From: Phycisphaerales bacterium
GTDB taxonomy: Bacteria; Planctomycetota; Phycisphaerae; Phycisphaerales; UBA1924
Reading direction: 5' to 3'
Assembly (NCBI GenBank): GCA_029260435.1
Contig: JAJDDG010000032.1
Location: forward strand, 1 to 40,062
DNA length: 40,062 nt
Made by a program: the position numbers and the translations under genes. The notes beneath the pieces were generated by a model that was not told where the DNA came from, did no database searches, and worked only from the letters and a program-made list of their open reading frames with translations. The first letter of the stretch is position 1. The number at the start of each line of letters is the position of its first letter. Shown here one piece after another: positions 1-8,566 of the stretch.

Positions 1-311
1 CCAAACAGCTCCGCAAGCCGCCCACCTGTCACCCGGCGTGAAACATCCATCTGGAAAAACCGTTCCTGAGCATGCACAAACCCCAGCCCCGCAGCACAGT
101 CACCAAACGTCTCACCACGAATCGTCGGCGCACCGTGCGCATCCAAACTGATCCGCACCGAACCGCCGAGCCCCGCCACGCGCACCGTGCCGCTCGTCCG
201 TGCGAGAGAGCCGTACAGCGCCCACCGCCCCACCATGAACACACTCGCCGCCAGCGCAACCACACCCACTACAAGCGCAAGCAATACCCTCGACCGACGA
301 ATCCGACGCAC
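1..311 (-). CDS. Penicillin acylase family protein, N-terminal part (runs off the window)
   Basis: Only the first 103 codons are present; the gene continues beyond position 1. The translated start has a basic N-terminus (RRIRRSR), one hydrophobic segment (about residues 9-30) that could be a signal anchor, then the start of the N-terminal-nucleophile acylase fold. The segments GAPTIRGETFGDCAAGLGF and VHAQERFFQMD, then GGRLAELF, are the family signature (compare D..G.P.I.A......GLGFVHAQDR.FQMD..RR...GRL.EL.G). The family hydrolyses amide bonds of beta-lactams or acyl-homoserine lactones after autocatalytic cleavage; the substrate here cannot be told, and the nucleophile serine lies outside the window. 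The start is GTG at 311, six bases after a GGAGGG ribosome-binding site (319-324). That site is buried in a hairpin (318-349), so translation may be controlled. Confidence 0.85.
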   Translation of the reverse strand, partial: MRRIRRSRVLLALVVGVVALAASVFMVGRWALYGSLARTSGTVRVAGLGGSVRISLDAHGAPTIRGETFGDCAAGLGFVHAQERFFQMDVSRRVTGGRLAELF

Positions 312-317
312 AACAAA

Positions 318-349
318 ACCCTCCGCAAGACAATGACCCTGCGGAGGGT
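318..349 (-). promoter_or_regulatory. Hairpin that sequesters the acylase ribosome-binding site
   Basis: On the minus strand ACCCTCCGCA (349 to 340) pairs perfectly with TGCGGAGGGT (327 to 318) across a 12-base loop: 10 base pairs. The 3' arm contains the only Shine-Dalgarno sequence of the acylase gene, and the start codon GTG follows after TTTGTT. The T-rich run after the stem also makes it resemble an intrinsic terminator for the upstream gene (394-1935). It could therefore act as terminator, translational lock or thermosensor; the sequence does not decide between these. Confidence 0.6.
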
Positions 350-393
350 AGAACAATCAGAGCAATCGTGTCATCACACGTCCCACACCGCGA

Positions 394-1935
394 TTACGGG
401 CAGGCGATTTCCGGATTGCAAATACCTAGGCGAAAGAGCACATACGAGATATCGTTCACATCGACAACCCCATCGCAGTTCACATCGCCATCAACCGTTC
501 CCAGTGCACCTGCGCCGCCCAGACGAAATAAGACAAACGAAATATCGTTCACATCAACCGTAGCATCGCCATTCGCGTCGCCATCACACCCCAGAGGCAC
601 CTGGCACGAATCAGGAATCCCGTCATCGTTGTCATCCGCTTCGGAACCATCGAGAATCTCGCAGGCGTCCTGGATGCCGTTGTTGTTGCAGTCGGTCAAC
701 GTCGCGCCCGATGTGGCGATGATCTTGTGGATCGTGTCGTTGCCCTGATTGACAACATACAACTCGCCATACGCATCCTCGCCCCACGAAACACAGTTCG
801 ATAGCCCGAGCTGGCTCGAAATCTCCTGCAGCCCAGTGATCCCGGTACCGCCCGCGTTGATCTTGAACGACCAGACCTCATTCGAGCAATACTCGTTGCA
901 GAAATAGGTGCCATCAAGCTCGGGGATCTCGCACCCGCGGTAGACATGCCCGCCAATAACCGTGCAACGGAACGGCGAATTCGTGTGGTTGTACACATAC
1001 ACCGGCTCAACTCTGGGAGACGGACTGCACGTCGGGAAACGCCCGGGCGTCGCAATATTCCCCTCGCGGCAGGCCCAACCGTAGTTCTCACCGCCGGCGC
1101 TAGCTGCAAACTGGAAGTCCACTTCCTCGCGCGCGTCCTGCCCAACGTCGCCGATGTACAGATCGCCGGTTTCCCGGTCGAAGCCACACCGCCACGCGTT
1201 GCGGATCCCGTACGCCCAGATTTCCGGCTGATCGTTGTTATTCGCATCACCGTCGTTCGGCAGTGGATTCGATGCGGGGATGCCATACAGACCATTGCTG
1301 CTGTTGTTCCCGTCCACGTCGATCCGGAGTATCGAGCCCAGCAAAGTGTCGGTGTCCTGCCCACGGTTGTTCGGATCATCGCCCGATCCACCATCGCCCA
1401 TACCGATGTAGAGATACCCATCGACCGGGCTGAACCCGATCCAACCACCGTTGTGGTTGGAGAAGTCCTGCGGGATCCGCATCATCACAACCTCGGAGCC
1501 CGAGTTGCCGGTCGTCGCCGTTGCCCGAGAGAACTGAGAGATGCGCGTGTCTCCGATGCTCTCACCGCCTGTTGTCGCCTGCGTCGTGTAGTCCACGTAG
1601 AACAACCCGACGCCCGGGCCCGAAGCCCCGTTGTAGTTCGGGTGGAACGCGAGCCCGAGCAGCCCCTGCTCGTTCCCCGTGTGCCGAATGAGCGGTTGGA
1701 TATCCATGAACGTCGTCCGCGTCCCCGCCGCGATGTCATGGATCAAAATACGCCCATCCTGCTCGACAAAGAACAGGTGATCGAAGTCTCCCGGCGCATG
1801 TGTCACAACCACGGCCTTGGTAAAGCCGGACGCCACCAACTGCGTATCTAGCGTTAATGTGCCAGCATGTGTCTGCGCCGCGACGAACGCCGATGCCGCA
1901 ATCGCGGCACACGCAATCATTTGAAAAACTTTCAT
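394..1935 (-). CDS. Secreted PQQ-type glucose/sorbosone dehydrogenase-like protein with dockerin-like C-terminus
   Basis: A 513-residue exported protein. The start ATG at 1935 follows GGAGGAG (1943-1949) at good spacing and opens a signal peptide (MKVFQMIACAAIAASAFVAA, cleavage near QTHA). Residues about 30-420 form a beta-propeller of the soluble aldose sugar dehydrogenase/sorbosone dehydrogenase family: DFDHLFFVEQDGRI, GLLGLAFHPNY, LYIGMGDGGSGDDPNNRGQ, LLGSILRIDVDG, EIWAYGIRNAWR, LYIGDVGQDAREEVDF and ENYGW are its typical blade motifs. The cofactor would be PQQ, acting outside the cytoplasm on sugars or similar alcohols; the substrate is unknown. After a DCNNNGIQDACEI-type linker the last 55-65 residues form two EF-hand-like dockerin repeats, nearly the same as in the next gene upstream. 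It follows an intrinsic terminator, so it may have its own promoter or depend on readthrough. Confidence 0.85.
   Translation of the reverse strand: MKVFQMIACAAIAASAFVAAQTHAGTLTLDTQLVASGFTKAVVVTHAPGDFDHLFFVEQDGRILIHDIAAGTRTTFMDIQPLIRHTGNEQGLLGLAFHPNYNGASGPGVGLFYVDYTTQATTGGESIGDTRISQFSRATATTGNSGSEVVMMRIPQDFSNHNGGWIGFSPVDGYLYIGMGDGGSGDDPNNRGQDTDTLLGSILRIDVDGNNSSNGLYGIPASNPLPNDGDANNNDQPEIWAYGIRNAWRCGFDRETGDLYIGDVGQDAREEVDFQFAASAGGENYGWACREGNIATPGRFPTCSPSPRVEPVYVYNHTNSPFRCTVIGGHVYRGCEIPELDGTYFCNEYCSNEVWSFKINAGGTGITGLQEISSQLGLSNCVSWGEDAYGELYVVNQGNDTIHKIIATSGATLTDCNNNGIQDACEILDGSEADDNDDGIPDSCQVPLGCDGDANGDATVDVNDISFVLFRLGGAGALGTVDGDVNCDGVVDVNDISYVLFRLGICNPEIACP
424..588 (-). repeat. Dockerin-like module, copy in the sugar dehydrogenase
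   Basis: This stretch encodes 55 residues with two calcium-loop repeats ending in NDISFVLFRLG and NDISYVLFRLG. It matches the module at 2016-2180 at 45 of 55 residues by my count, and the DNA is also clearly similar. Dockerin-like tails are common in planctomycete exported proteins; their docking partner is unknown, and no cohesin gene is in this window. Confidence 0.75.
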
Positions 1936-1950
1936 TTTGTACTCCTCCAA

Positions 1951-1982
1951 TAAAAAAGGGCGGATCGATCCGATCCACCCTT
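1951..1982 (-). terminator. Intrinsic terminator after the P-domain protein gene
   Basis: On the minus strand AAGGGTGGATC (1982 to 1972) pairs with GATCCGCCCTT (1966 to 1956), eleven pairs with one G-U, five-base loop, then TTTTATT. It lies just after the stop at 2007 and just before the ribosome-binding site of the next gene at 1935. Confidence 0.8.
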
Positions 1983-2006
1983 CGATTTGATCTTCACAAG
2001 GTTGAA

Positions 2007-3797
2007 TCAGCAGGGGCCCAGACGGAACAGCACATACGAGATGTCGTTCACATCAACGATCCCGTCACCATTCGCATCGCCGTCAACCGTTCCCGGCGTG
2101 CCGGAGTTGCCGAGCCTGAACAGCACGTACGAGATGTCGTTCACATCGACGGTGTTGTCGCTGTTGGCATCGCCATCACACCCAACCGCGGGCAGGGTCG
2201 GCACGACCGTCAAACCCGACAGTTTGCCGTACGTATACGCAACCGTCCTGAACGGGGTCACACCCGCGTTACCAGTCGTGGGCACCGCGTCAGCCTCAAA
2301 CCAGAAGTTGTACAGCGTGCCCCAACGCAGCGGGTTGTCCGAAGTGCTCCAGACAAGATTGGAAGCCGTCTGGTTAATCGCCCACGCGCTGTTGGTGATC
2401 GCGATACCGTCAGGAGCAACAGTGTTCAGAGGCTCGTCGTGGTGATCCACCGCGTGGAAACCAGCGTTGGAAACATTGATACCCGCATGAACCGGAACCG
2501 AGAACGAGCCAATCTGCGCATCCATGTCAACGTTCAGCATCGCATACTCGTACCGGTACGTCCCGCCACCAAGATCGATCGCCTTGGCAGCAAGAATGCA
2601 CCGACCATCAACCGACTGGCGTTCCACAACCGGAATCTCCGGAGCAATAATCGTCTGGGTCGCACCGCCCCACGCATCCAGCGCGAAGCCCGAGTTCGGC
2701 AGCGTCCCCGAACCGGACATCCCGAAAGACCATGTACCACCCGCAGACCCGCTGGGTGAAATCGGCTTCCACGAAGCACTGTTCATCACATCGCTGTCGT
2801 CGATGCACACATAGTACCCCTCAGCGTAGAACGAACCGCTCGCAGTGAGATCCGCATCATGCATACGCAGCCGCCGTGTAACAGCGTTGTTCGACGGGCC
2901 GCCGCCCTCACCCGAATCAAACACCGATCCTTGGTAGTCCCACGCCCCATCCCACGGGTTCACCTCATAACGCGGCCCGAGACCGCTCTGCGAGGCATTC
3001 AGCCCGTTGCTGTACGTATCCGTGCAACCAATCCCGAGCTCCGTGCCATCGGTACCGCTGCAGGACGTCGTGCACTGCGAACTGCTCAGCGCGAAGAACG
3101 CGTGCTTGAGCCAGGACTGCCCGATCTGCTCGAATCGGTCATTGCTGAGCCGGTACACATTCATCCCGATGAACGGGTGACGCCCATCCGGCTCCACCTT
3201 CCACAGTAGATTCTCGGTACCAACGTTCCATGATGTGGTCGCCAGCGCGCACCCGATCTCATCGCCCACGCGCCCGTACTGCTGCAGCCCGAAGAGCTGG
3301 CAGAACTTCATGTCAGGAGAACCCGGATTATCACCCGTGGTGTTGTCCGTCATGGTGATCGTCAGGCTGTCCCACCGACTATCGGCGGCGCCGCCATCGT
3401 CAAAGGAGTTGATGAACTCGATCGTCCATGTCCCCGCCGGATCGCGCCCGAGGAAGGTAAACGTGTGCGCGTTGCCGGAAACCGGGTTGTTGTCAGGATA
3501 TGTCTGCGCAGTACCAATCGGGATCCCGCCCGTCGCACCCCAGGGCGACGTGATCAGGAATATGTTCTCTCGCTCCCAGTCGCTCCCCACGATATTGTCG
3601 ATCACACCATTCCATTCGATCCGCCCGAGGTCGTACCCACCAGCAACAACAAAGGTCATCTTGGTGTTGGTCGTCAGATCAGCAGCGCCGTGGTGCTCCG
3701 CTCCATTGAAGTTGAACGCTTCACTCGCAGCACTCCCACTCCAAGACAGACACGAGACCGCGACGAAGGCGACGAGGGCTTGTTTCCAGTTCATCAT
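2007..3797 (-). CDS. Secreted protein with P-domain-like N-terminal region and dockerin-like tail
   Basis: A 596-residue exported protein of unknown function. ATG at 3797 (ATGATG) follows AGGAG with normal spacing and starts a signal peptide (NWKQALVAFVAVSCLSWSGSAA). Residues about 25-150 resemble a proprotein-convertase P-domain beta sandwich: HTFTFLGRDPAGTWTIEF followed by DDGGAADSRWDSLTITMTD is the usual end of that fold. The middle (about 160-540) is not recognised; it is rich in Trp, Gly and Asn and has several Cys (for example SSQCTTSCSGTDG), as expected for an extracellular disulfide-containing domain. The last 57 residues are two dockerin-like calcium repeats ending at RLGPC. It probably works outside the cell or on its surface. 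It is followed by a good terminator. Confidence 0.75.
   Translation of the reverse strand: MMNWKQALVAFVAVSCLSWSGSAASEAFNFNGAEHHGAADLTTNTKMTFVVAGGYDLGRIEWNGVIDNIVGSDWERENIFLITSPWGATGGIPIGTAQTYPDNNPVSGNAHTFTFLGRDPAGTWTIEFINSFDDGGAADSRWDSLTITMTDNTTGDNPGSPDMKFCQLFGLQQYGRVGDEIGCALATTSWNVGTENLLWKVEPDGRHPFIGMNVYRLSNDRFEQIGQSWLKHAFFALSSSQCTTSCSGTDGTELGIGCTDTYSNGLNASQSGLGPRYEVNPWDGAWDYQGSVFDSGEGGGPSNNAVTRRLRMHDADLTASGSFYAEGYYVCIDDSDVMNSASWKPISPSGSAGGTWSFGMSGSGTLPNSGFALDAWGGATQTIIAPEIPVVERQSVDGRCILAAKAIDLGGGTYRYEYAMLNVDMDAQIGSFSVPVHAGINVSNAGFHAVDHHDEPLNTVAPDGIAITNSAWAINQTASNLVWSTSDNPLRWGTLYNFWFEADAVPTTGNAGVTPFRTVAYTYGKLSGLTVVPTLPAVGCDGDANSDNTVDVNDISYVLFRLGNSGTPGTVDGDANGDGIVDVNDISYVLFRLGPC
2016..2180 (-). 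repeat. Dockerin-like module, copy in the P-domain protein
   Basis: This is the partner of the module at 424-588: 55 residues with two DxNxDxxVDVNDIS repeats, each ending in VLFRLG. The close match suggests a recent duplication or repeated exchange of a C-terminal targeting or docking unit between exported proteins. Confidence 0.75.
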
Positions 3798-4215
3798 TCT
3801 GCTTGCTCCTGCTCATCCCCGAGACCGCCGGCCCCGCTGGATAACCGCGCCGCGTCGCGGCGCTCAACCATGTTCTCGACTGCACGCGCAGCCACCGAAT
3901 CCAAGCGGTAAAACACACATCGGAATTGACAGACCCACGGTTGATCGTCCGGCCGAATCTGCCGTCGATTACCGCAAATTTCCTCCAATCCAGCCCATAC
4001 GCCCGACAGACCCCTCGGCCGTGCATACAGGAGATCCCGCTGGATCCAGAACCTAGCCTACCGCCTGTTCTTTGCCCTCACAATGAAGAATCCCAAGATC
4101 ATTCTCTGTATTCGGACCGATATGGAACGCATCAACCCGTAATCCCCAATTCTTGACCTATAACTCTTTGAACATTGTCCACCATCACCGAACTCTTTTC
4201 CGCGATTGGAATACC
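3798..4215. other. 418-base divergent intergenic region
   Basis: No gene is supported here. It separates the minus-strand P-domain protein from the plus-strand polyferredoxin, so promoters for both should lie inside. A weak minus-strand candidate is listed at 4055-4083. On the plus strand a TATAAC (4159-4164) could be a -10 element, but no matching -35 element is seen. Confidence 0.6.
4055..4083 (-). promoter_or_regulatory. Weak candidate promoter for the P-domain protein gene
   Basis: On the minus strand TTGTGA (4083 to 4078), 17 bases, TAGGCT (4060 to 4055). The same TAGGCT -10 form with a 17-base spacer occurs upstream of thrS. It would give a 5' leader of about 250 bases. Confidence 0.25.
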
Positions 4216-6315
4216 GTGAGTGACGCTCAAACCCATCCCACCCCCCCAACACTCTCCCTCCCGGTACTCAACCCGAAACCGCACTCCAAAATGGGCAAGC
4301 GACGCGCCGCCGTCCTCATCGCGATCCACATCGCGATCGCCGCGCACATCCTCCACTGGAAGATCACCGGCTCAACACTCTCCCCCGTCGAACCCTCCGA
4401 AGCGATGCAGACACTCGAACTCGGACGCGTCAACGCCGGATTCATCTTCCTCATCGCCGCACTCCTCGCCACTCTGATCTTCGGCCGCTTCTTCTGCGGC
4501 TGGGGATGCCACCTCGTCGCGCTGCAGGATCTCTGTGGGTGGATGATGAAAAAAATCGGTGTGCGCCCCAAACCCTTCCGCTCCCGCCTCCTCGTCTTCG
4601 CTCCGATCCTCCTCGCCTTCTACATGTTCGTCTGGCCAACACTCAAAAGACTCGCGATCGATCCCTCACCCATACCCAACGACGGCTTCACAAACCACAC
4701 CATCACCACCGACCTCTGGGAAAACCTCGCCTCCATCGCCGTCATGATCCCATTCCTCGGAATCTGCGGCTTCCTCTGCGTCTACTTCCTCGGCTCCAAG
4801 GGCTTCTGCACCTACGGCTGCCCGTACGGCGGGCTCTTCGGCCCACTCGACAAAATCGCGCTCGGCCGCATCGTCGTGGACAAAAACAAATGCAAGGGTA
4901 CTGGGCACTGCACACCCGCCTGCACCTCAAACGTCCGCGTCCACGAAGAAGTCCGCGAGTACGGCAGGGTCACAAACCCCGGGTGCATGAAATGCATGGA
5001 TTGCGTGAGCGTCTGCCCGAATGACGCACTCTCCTGGAAACTCTCACCGCCCCCGATCTTTTCCAAGCGCGACAAATCATCACGCATCAAACCCAAATAC
5101 GACACAACTATCCCAGAAGAATTCTGCCTCGCGGTCTTTGCCCTCGCCGTCTTTTTCGCTGTGCGCGGCGCGTACGCCGTCGTCCCGATGCTCATGGCAG
5201 TCGGCGTATCCGCTTCGCTCACATTCATGGCATGGAAGGCGTGGCGCATGCTCCGCGAGCCAAACGCCCGCATCATCTTCGCACAGCTCAAACGCAAAGG
5301 GCGATGGACCACACAAGGCACACTCTACATCGCGCTCACCGCATCCCTCCTCCTCCTCACCCTCCACACCGGCTTTATCAACTACCACCGCTGGCGAGGC
5401 GGCGAAATGTTCAACAAGATCAATATCCCCCTCACCCAACTCCTCTCCGGCGCCTCTGTTAACTTCGACGACTCAACCCAGGATCAAATCTCCCGCGCCC
5501 TCGACCACCTCACCACCTCCGGCGCAATCGCCGATGGTGGTGCCGGCTTCGCATGGCACCCCGCCGCGATGCTGCAAGCGGCCCATCTCAACCTCGCAAC
5601 CGGGCGCCCCGAAACGACCGCCACACTCCTCGCAGCACTAATCGACTCAGACCACGCTTCCGACCGCCTCGCCGCCGACTACGCTCGTGTGCTCGTACTC
5701 TCGGGCGACCGCCCCGCCGCAGAGCAGCACCTCAAGACAACGATCGCCAACCACGCTGATTTCTGGGAATCGCGCAACGAATACCTCTCCATCTTCGCAA
5801 ACTCAATCACACCCGCCGACGCAATCGCCTCGACTCAATCCGCCGCAGACGAACTCGCCGACACCCACCCCTACTCCGAGGCACGCACCCAGACCCTCAT
5901 GATCCTTGCGCGTCTGCACGAAAGCACGCACAACACCCCCGCCGCAATCGAGAATTACCGCGCCGCAGTCGATGCCGCACCAAACCACGCGCCCGCCCAC
6001 GAACACCTCGCCTCGGCGCTCCTCCGTCTCAATGGCGACACCGACGGCGCAATCGAGCACCTCACTATCTCCACCTCGCTCGATCCATCCAACACCCGCG
6101 CCTGGTCCTACCTCTCCAATCTCCACCACCAGAAGGGCAACACCGATGCCCTCCTCCGCTCCTGCGAAGGCGTGATCGACTCAACAACAACACCTGTAGA
6201 GCGCGAGCAGGTCACCCGCAACGTCGCCATGATGCTCATCCAACTCGGCTACAAAGATCAGGGGGATGCATACGTCCAGCGCGCCAACACCCTCAGAGAC
6301 GAACTCCCCGAATAA
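4216..6315 (+). CDS. Membrane polyferredoxin (NapH/MauN/CcoG-like 4Fe-4S protein) with TPR tail
   Basis: A 699-residue inner-membrane iron-sulfur protein. I chose GTG at 4216 because upstream codons look non-coding; the ribosome-binding site is weak. Several membrane helices (about 28-50, 70-90, 120-140, 175-195) carry the polyferredoxin motifs FCGWGCHL (near residue 93) and CTYGCPYG (near 198). Two ferredoxin-like cysteine clusters follow: CKGTGHCTPAC (near 226), and CMKCMDCVSVCP (near 257), which is a regular CxxCxxCxxxCP site. More hydrophobic segments lie around 300-420. The last 250 residues are TPR repeats (for example AAIENYRAAVDAAPNHAPAH and GAIEHLTISTSLDPSN), a protein-binding tail not usual for NapH or MauN. 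It probably passes electrons from the cytoplasm or quinone pool to a periplasmic partner. Its stop codon abuts that of a MauE-like gene on the other strand. Confidence 0.8.
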   Translation: MSDAQTHPTPPTLSLPVLNPKPHSKMGKRRAAVLIAIHIAIAAHILHWKITGSTLSPVEPSEAMQTLELGRVNAGFIFLIAALLATLIFGRFFCGWGCHLVALQDLCGWMMKKIGVRPKPFRSRLLVFAPILLAFYMFVWPTLKRLAIDPSPIPNDGFTNHTITTDLWENLASIAVMIPFLGICGFLCVYFLGSKGFCTYGCPYGGLFGPLDKIALGRIVVDKNKCKGTGHCTPACTSNVRVHEEVREYGRVTNPGCMKCMDCVSVCPNDALSWKLSPPPIFSKRDKSSRIKPKYDTTIPEEFCLAVFALAVFFAVRGAYAVVPMLMAVGVSASLTFMAWKAWRMLREPNARIIFAQLKRKGRWTTQGTLYIALTASLLLLTLHTGFINYHRWRGGEMFNKINIPLTQLLSGASVNFDDSTQDQISRALDHLTTSGAIADGGAGFAWHPAAMLQAAHLNLATGRPETTATLLAALIDSDHASDRLAADYARVLVLSGDRPAAEQHLKTTIANHADFWESRNEYLSIFANSITPADAIASTQSAADELADTHPYSEARTQTLMILARLHESTHNTPAAIENYRAAVDAAPNHAPAHEHLASALLRLNGDTDGAIEHLTISTSLDPSNTRAWSYLSNLHHQKGNTDALLRSCEGVIDSTTTPVEREQVTRNVAMMLIQLGYKDQGDAYVQRANTLRDELPE

Positions 6316-7281
6316 CTAATAGCTCGACTCGTACGGCATCGGAACCCCGTCGTTCGCCCATTCGTACACCTGCTCGACAAGATCCAAGGGCGTGTCCTCA
6401 CCCGAGAAGCGGAATTGCTCCGAATCCACCACGCCGCCCCGAGCGACAAACGAAATCGGCGCGGGCTCCCACGCCCAGATCTCGATCCCCGCATGCTCAA
6501 ACGCCTCTTCGGTCGAGACCATCACGATCCGCATCGTGAAATCCTGCTCCCCCTCAAACAACTCGCGGTACGCCTCCAGGTCCGGCTTGTAGATCTCGCA
6601 CGTCGAGCACCCCACCTCATACACAAACACCAGCGTCGCAATGATCTCGCCGCTCTCCTGCAACGCCCGCTGCTCCGCTAGCAACTCACTGAACCACAGC
6701 CTATCCTGCACATCCCGGAACTCCGGGATCACAACATCGCTATCACCCTCTTCGGGCACAGTCCGATCCTCGTTGGGGTCGTACGCCTCGGGAGAATACT
6801 TGTACGCATACAGCGCCCCCGCCCCGCCCGCGATCAGTGCTCCCACCAGACTCAACCGCCGAAGCCGCCTGCCCATCCCAAACCGCCAGGCACAGAGTGA
6901 TCCGATCACAACAAACCCGACATCAAGCCCCACTGTCACCCCGAGCGGCGGGTGCCACAGATCCCCGAAGCACCCGCACGGCGCCCCCTTCGAAAACGTC
7001 CAGTACCCCGCGTACCCCGCGAACCCGCCGAACATCACCGTCACCGCACCCCACAACAGCTTCGAACGGTGAAAAGGCAGCAGCAGCAAAATCAGAACGA
7101 GCTCAAACCCCGCAACCAGATAATCCAGAGGCACATCGCCAAAGACAAGCTTGTGCGGGTCCGGCGCAGACAACTTCGCGTACGCCGCAAAGCCGACCAC
7201 CGCGGTCAGCGCATACGCCGCGATCAGACCAACCGGATCGACCCCCGCTTTTTTCGAACCCCTCACTGTGTCCTCACCCAT
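6316..7281 (-). CDS. MauE/DoxX-like membrane protein with C-terminal thiol domain
   Basis: A 321-residue protein. ATG at 7281 follows GGAG and overlaps the stop of the DUF1573 gene by eight bases, so the two are translationally coupled. Residues 15-165 contain four to five membrane helices with the MauE/DoxX-type redox motif PCGCFGD (C102, C104). After a charged linker, residues about 195-320 look like a thioredoxin-fold domain with a CSTC motif (C225, C228) and VSFVARGG-like late strand (ISFVARGGVV). MauE-type proteins move reducing power across the membrane or help disulfide formation. Together with the cysteine-bearing DUF1573 neighbour this suggests an envelope thiol-redox pair. The target protein is unknown. 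Confidence 0.75.
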   Translation of the reverse strand: MGEDTVRGSKKAGVDPVGLIAAYALTAVVGFAAYAKLSAPDPHKLVFGDVPLDYLVAGFELVLILLLLPFHRSKLLWGAVTVMFGGFAGYAGYWTFSKGAPCGCFGDLWHPPLGVTVGLDVGFVVIGSLCAWRFGMGRRLRRLSLVGALIAGGAGALYAYKYSPEAYDPNEDRTVPEEGDSDVVIPEFRDVQDRLWFSELLAEQRALQESGEIIATLVFVYEVGCSTCEIYKPDLEAYRELFEGEQDFTMRIVMVSTEEAFEHAGIEIWAWEPAPISFVARGGVVDSEQFRFSGEDTPLDLVEQVYEWANDGVPMPYESSY

Positions 7282-8347
7282 CTCCCTGCTCCGCCCCGCT
7301 CTCGCCGGGATCCACAACCCGCCCGATCAACTGCAGACTTGTCTGCAGGTTCCCACCCGCGCGTAGCACAACCGTCTCATCAAACAGCCCGCGGAACGAC
7401 TCGTCCATCAGGTTCATCCGGGCCTTCACCCGCCATTTCCTGGACGAGGTCATCTTCTTGGAAACAATGTCCACCCAGATCAGCTCGTGCTGCTGAGCGG
7501 TCGCGTCGAGCGGGAATTCATCCGCCCTGCACATCAGATCGAACTCAAAATCAACCGTCATACCGGGAGTGATCTCTCCGACAACGATACTCCGACGCAG
7601 CGACCGGATCGGCCCGATCTGCCACTGCCCGATCGACGCGTTGGTCTGATCCGAGACCACCGGCAGCGCGAGCATCCGCGCATCGGGGTGATCAGTCTCA
7701 ATGATCAAGTGCTTGGGCATGTCCGTGCCGCGCCCATTGAAATTGTAGGTCACGTTGTAATCGAGCCGGGGTGCATGCACCTCAGGATCAAACCCACCCG
7801 GGAATTTCGGCTTCTTCCCATCCACACGCACCACGCTGAACGCCTTGCCGTCTTTCGATATCAGCCGGACCCTCCCCGCGAGCCCATTCCGGTTCACTTC
7901 GAGCTTGTCCACGTCCGTCCCGACACCTAGAGAAACCGCAAACACCGCAGATGTGTTCGTCGCGATGTCGTACCCCTCGAAGAACAGCGCCACATTCTTG
8001 CTCGCCGACTTGTGCACATTCCATCCCGCCTCGATGTCAAGACTCACTTCGAGCGTCCCGCCCGGCGCGATCAGATCCGTCTTCGTACGACCGGTGATGC
8101 ACGGGCATGACGGGTTGATCTTCACCAACCGCAAGACCTCATCGCCCTGATTCAGGATCGTAAACGTCTTCCGCTTCTTCTCCCCGGGCAGCATCACACC
8201 AAACGAGGTCGCCCCCGGCTCAATCACCACCGGCGCGGCCTCAATCGTCTGCGCATCAACCCGCTGCGTGAACAACACAACAAAGCACGCCGCAAAGACA
8301 ATCATCCACCGACCAATCATCCGTTCCCCGTCACGAATCGCACTCAT
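7274..8347 (-). CDS. DUF1573 family exported protein
   Basis: A 357-residue exported protein. ATG at 8347 follows GAGGAG. An alternative ATG ten codons in (MIGRW) would leave a more compact signal peptide (WMIVFAACFVVLFTQRVDA). After the signal comes a DUF1573/Ig-like beta domain: FGVMLPGEKKRKTFTILNQG, LVKINPSCPCITG (C81, C83) and PGGTLEVSLDI match the family, where the cysteines sit in a conserved SCGC-like motif. A second similar beta domain may fill residues 170-350. DUF1573 proteins are common in Bacteroidetes and Planctomycetes, often beside MauE/thioredoxin-like genes as here; their function is unknown. Confidence 0.8.
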   Translation of the reverse strand: MSAIRDGERMIGRWMIVFAACFVVLFTQRVDAQTIEAAPVVIEPGATSFGVMLPGEKKRKTFTILNQGDEVLRLVKINPSCPCITGRTKTDLIAPGGTLEVSLDIEAGWNVHKSASKNVALFFEGYDIATNTSAVFAVSLGVGTDVDKLEVNRNGLAGRVRLISKDGKAFSVVRVDGKKPKFPGGFDPEVHAPRLDYNVTYNFNGRGTDMPKHLIIETDHPDARMLALPVVSDQTNASIGQWQIGPIRSLRRSIVVGEITPGMTVDFEFDLMCRADEFPLDATAQQHELIWVDIVSKKMTSSRKWRVKARMNLMDESFRGLFDETVVLRAGGNLQTSLQLIGRVVDPGESGAEQGDG

Positions 8348-8566
8348 CTTGTTTCAACTCCTCGTTCGTTGCCTCAAAGCGCCGCAGTATAGACCCCGCG
8401 GGCCTCCGCATCGCACTGCCTTACATCGGCTCGCTCTCTCCGAAACGCCCCACCCACCATCTTCCATACCGCCAACCCCCCTCCCGGCTTCACGACCCCT
8501 CCGGATCATGCCCGCCGCAAGCGAGGACCGAATAAAACCCTGTCCCCCTCTTTTCGCGGAGCCACC

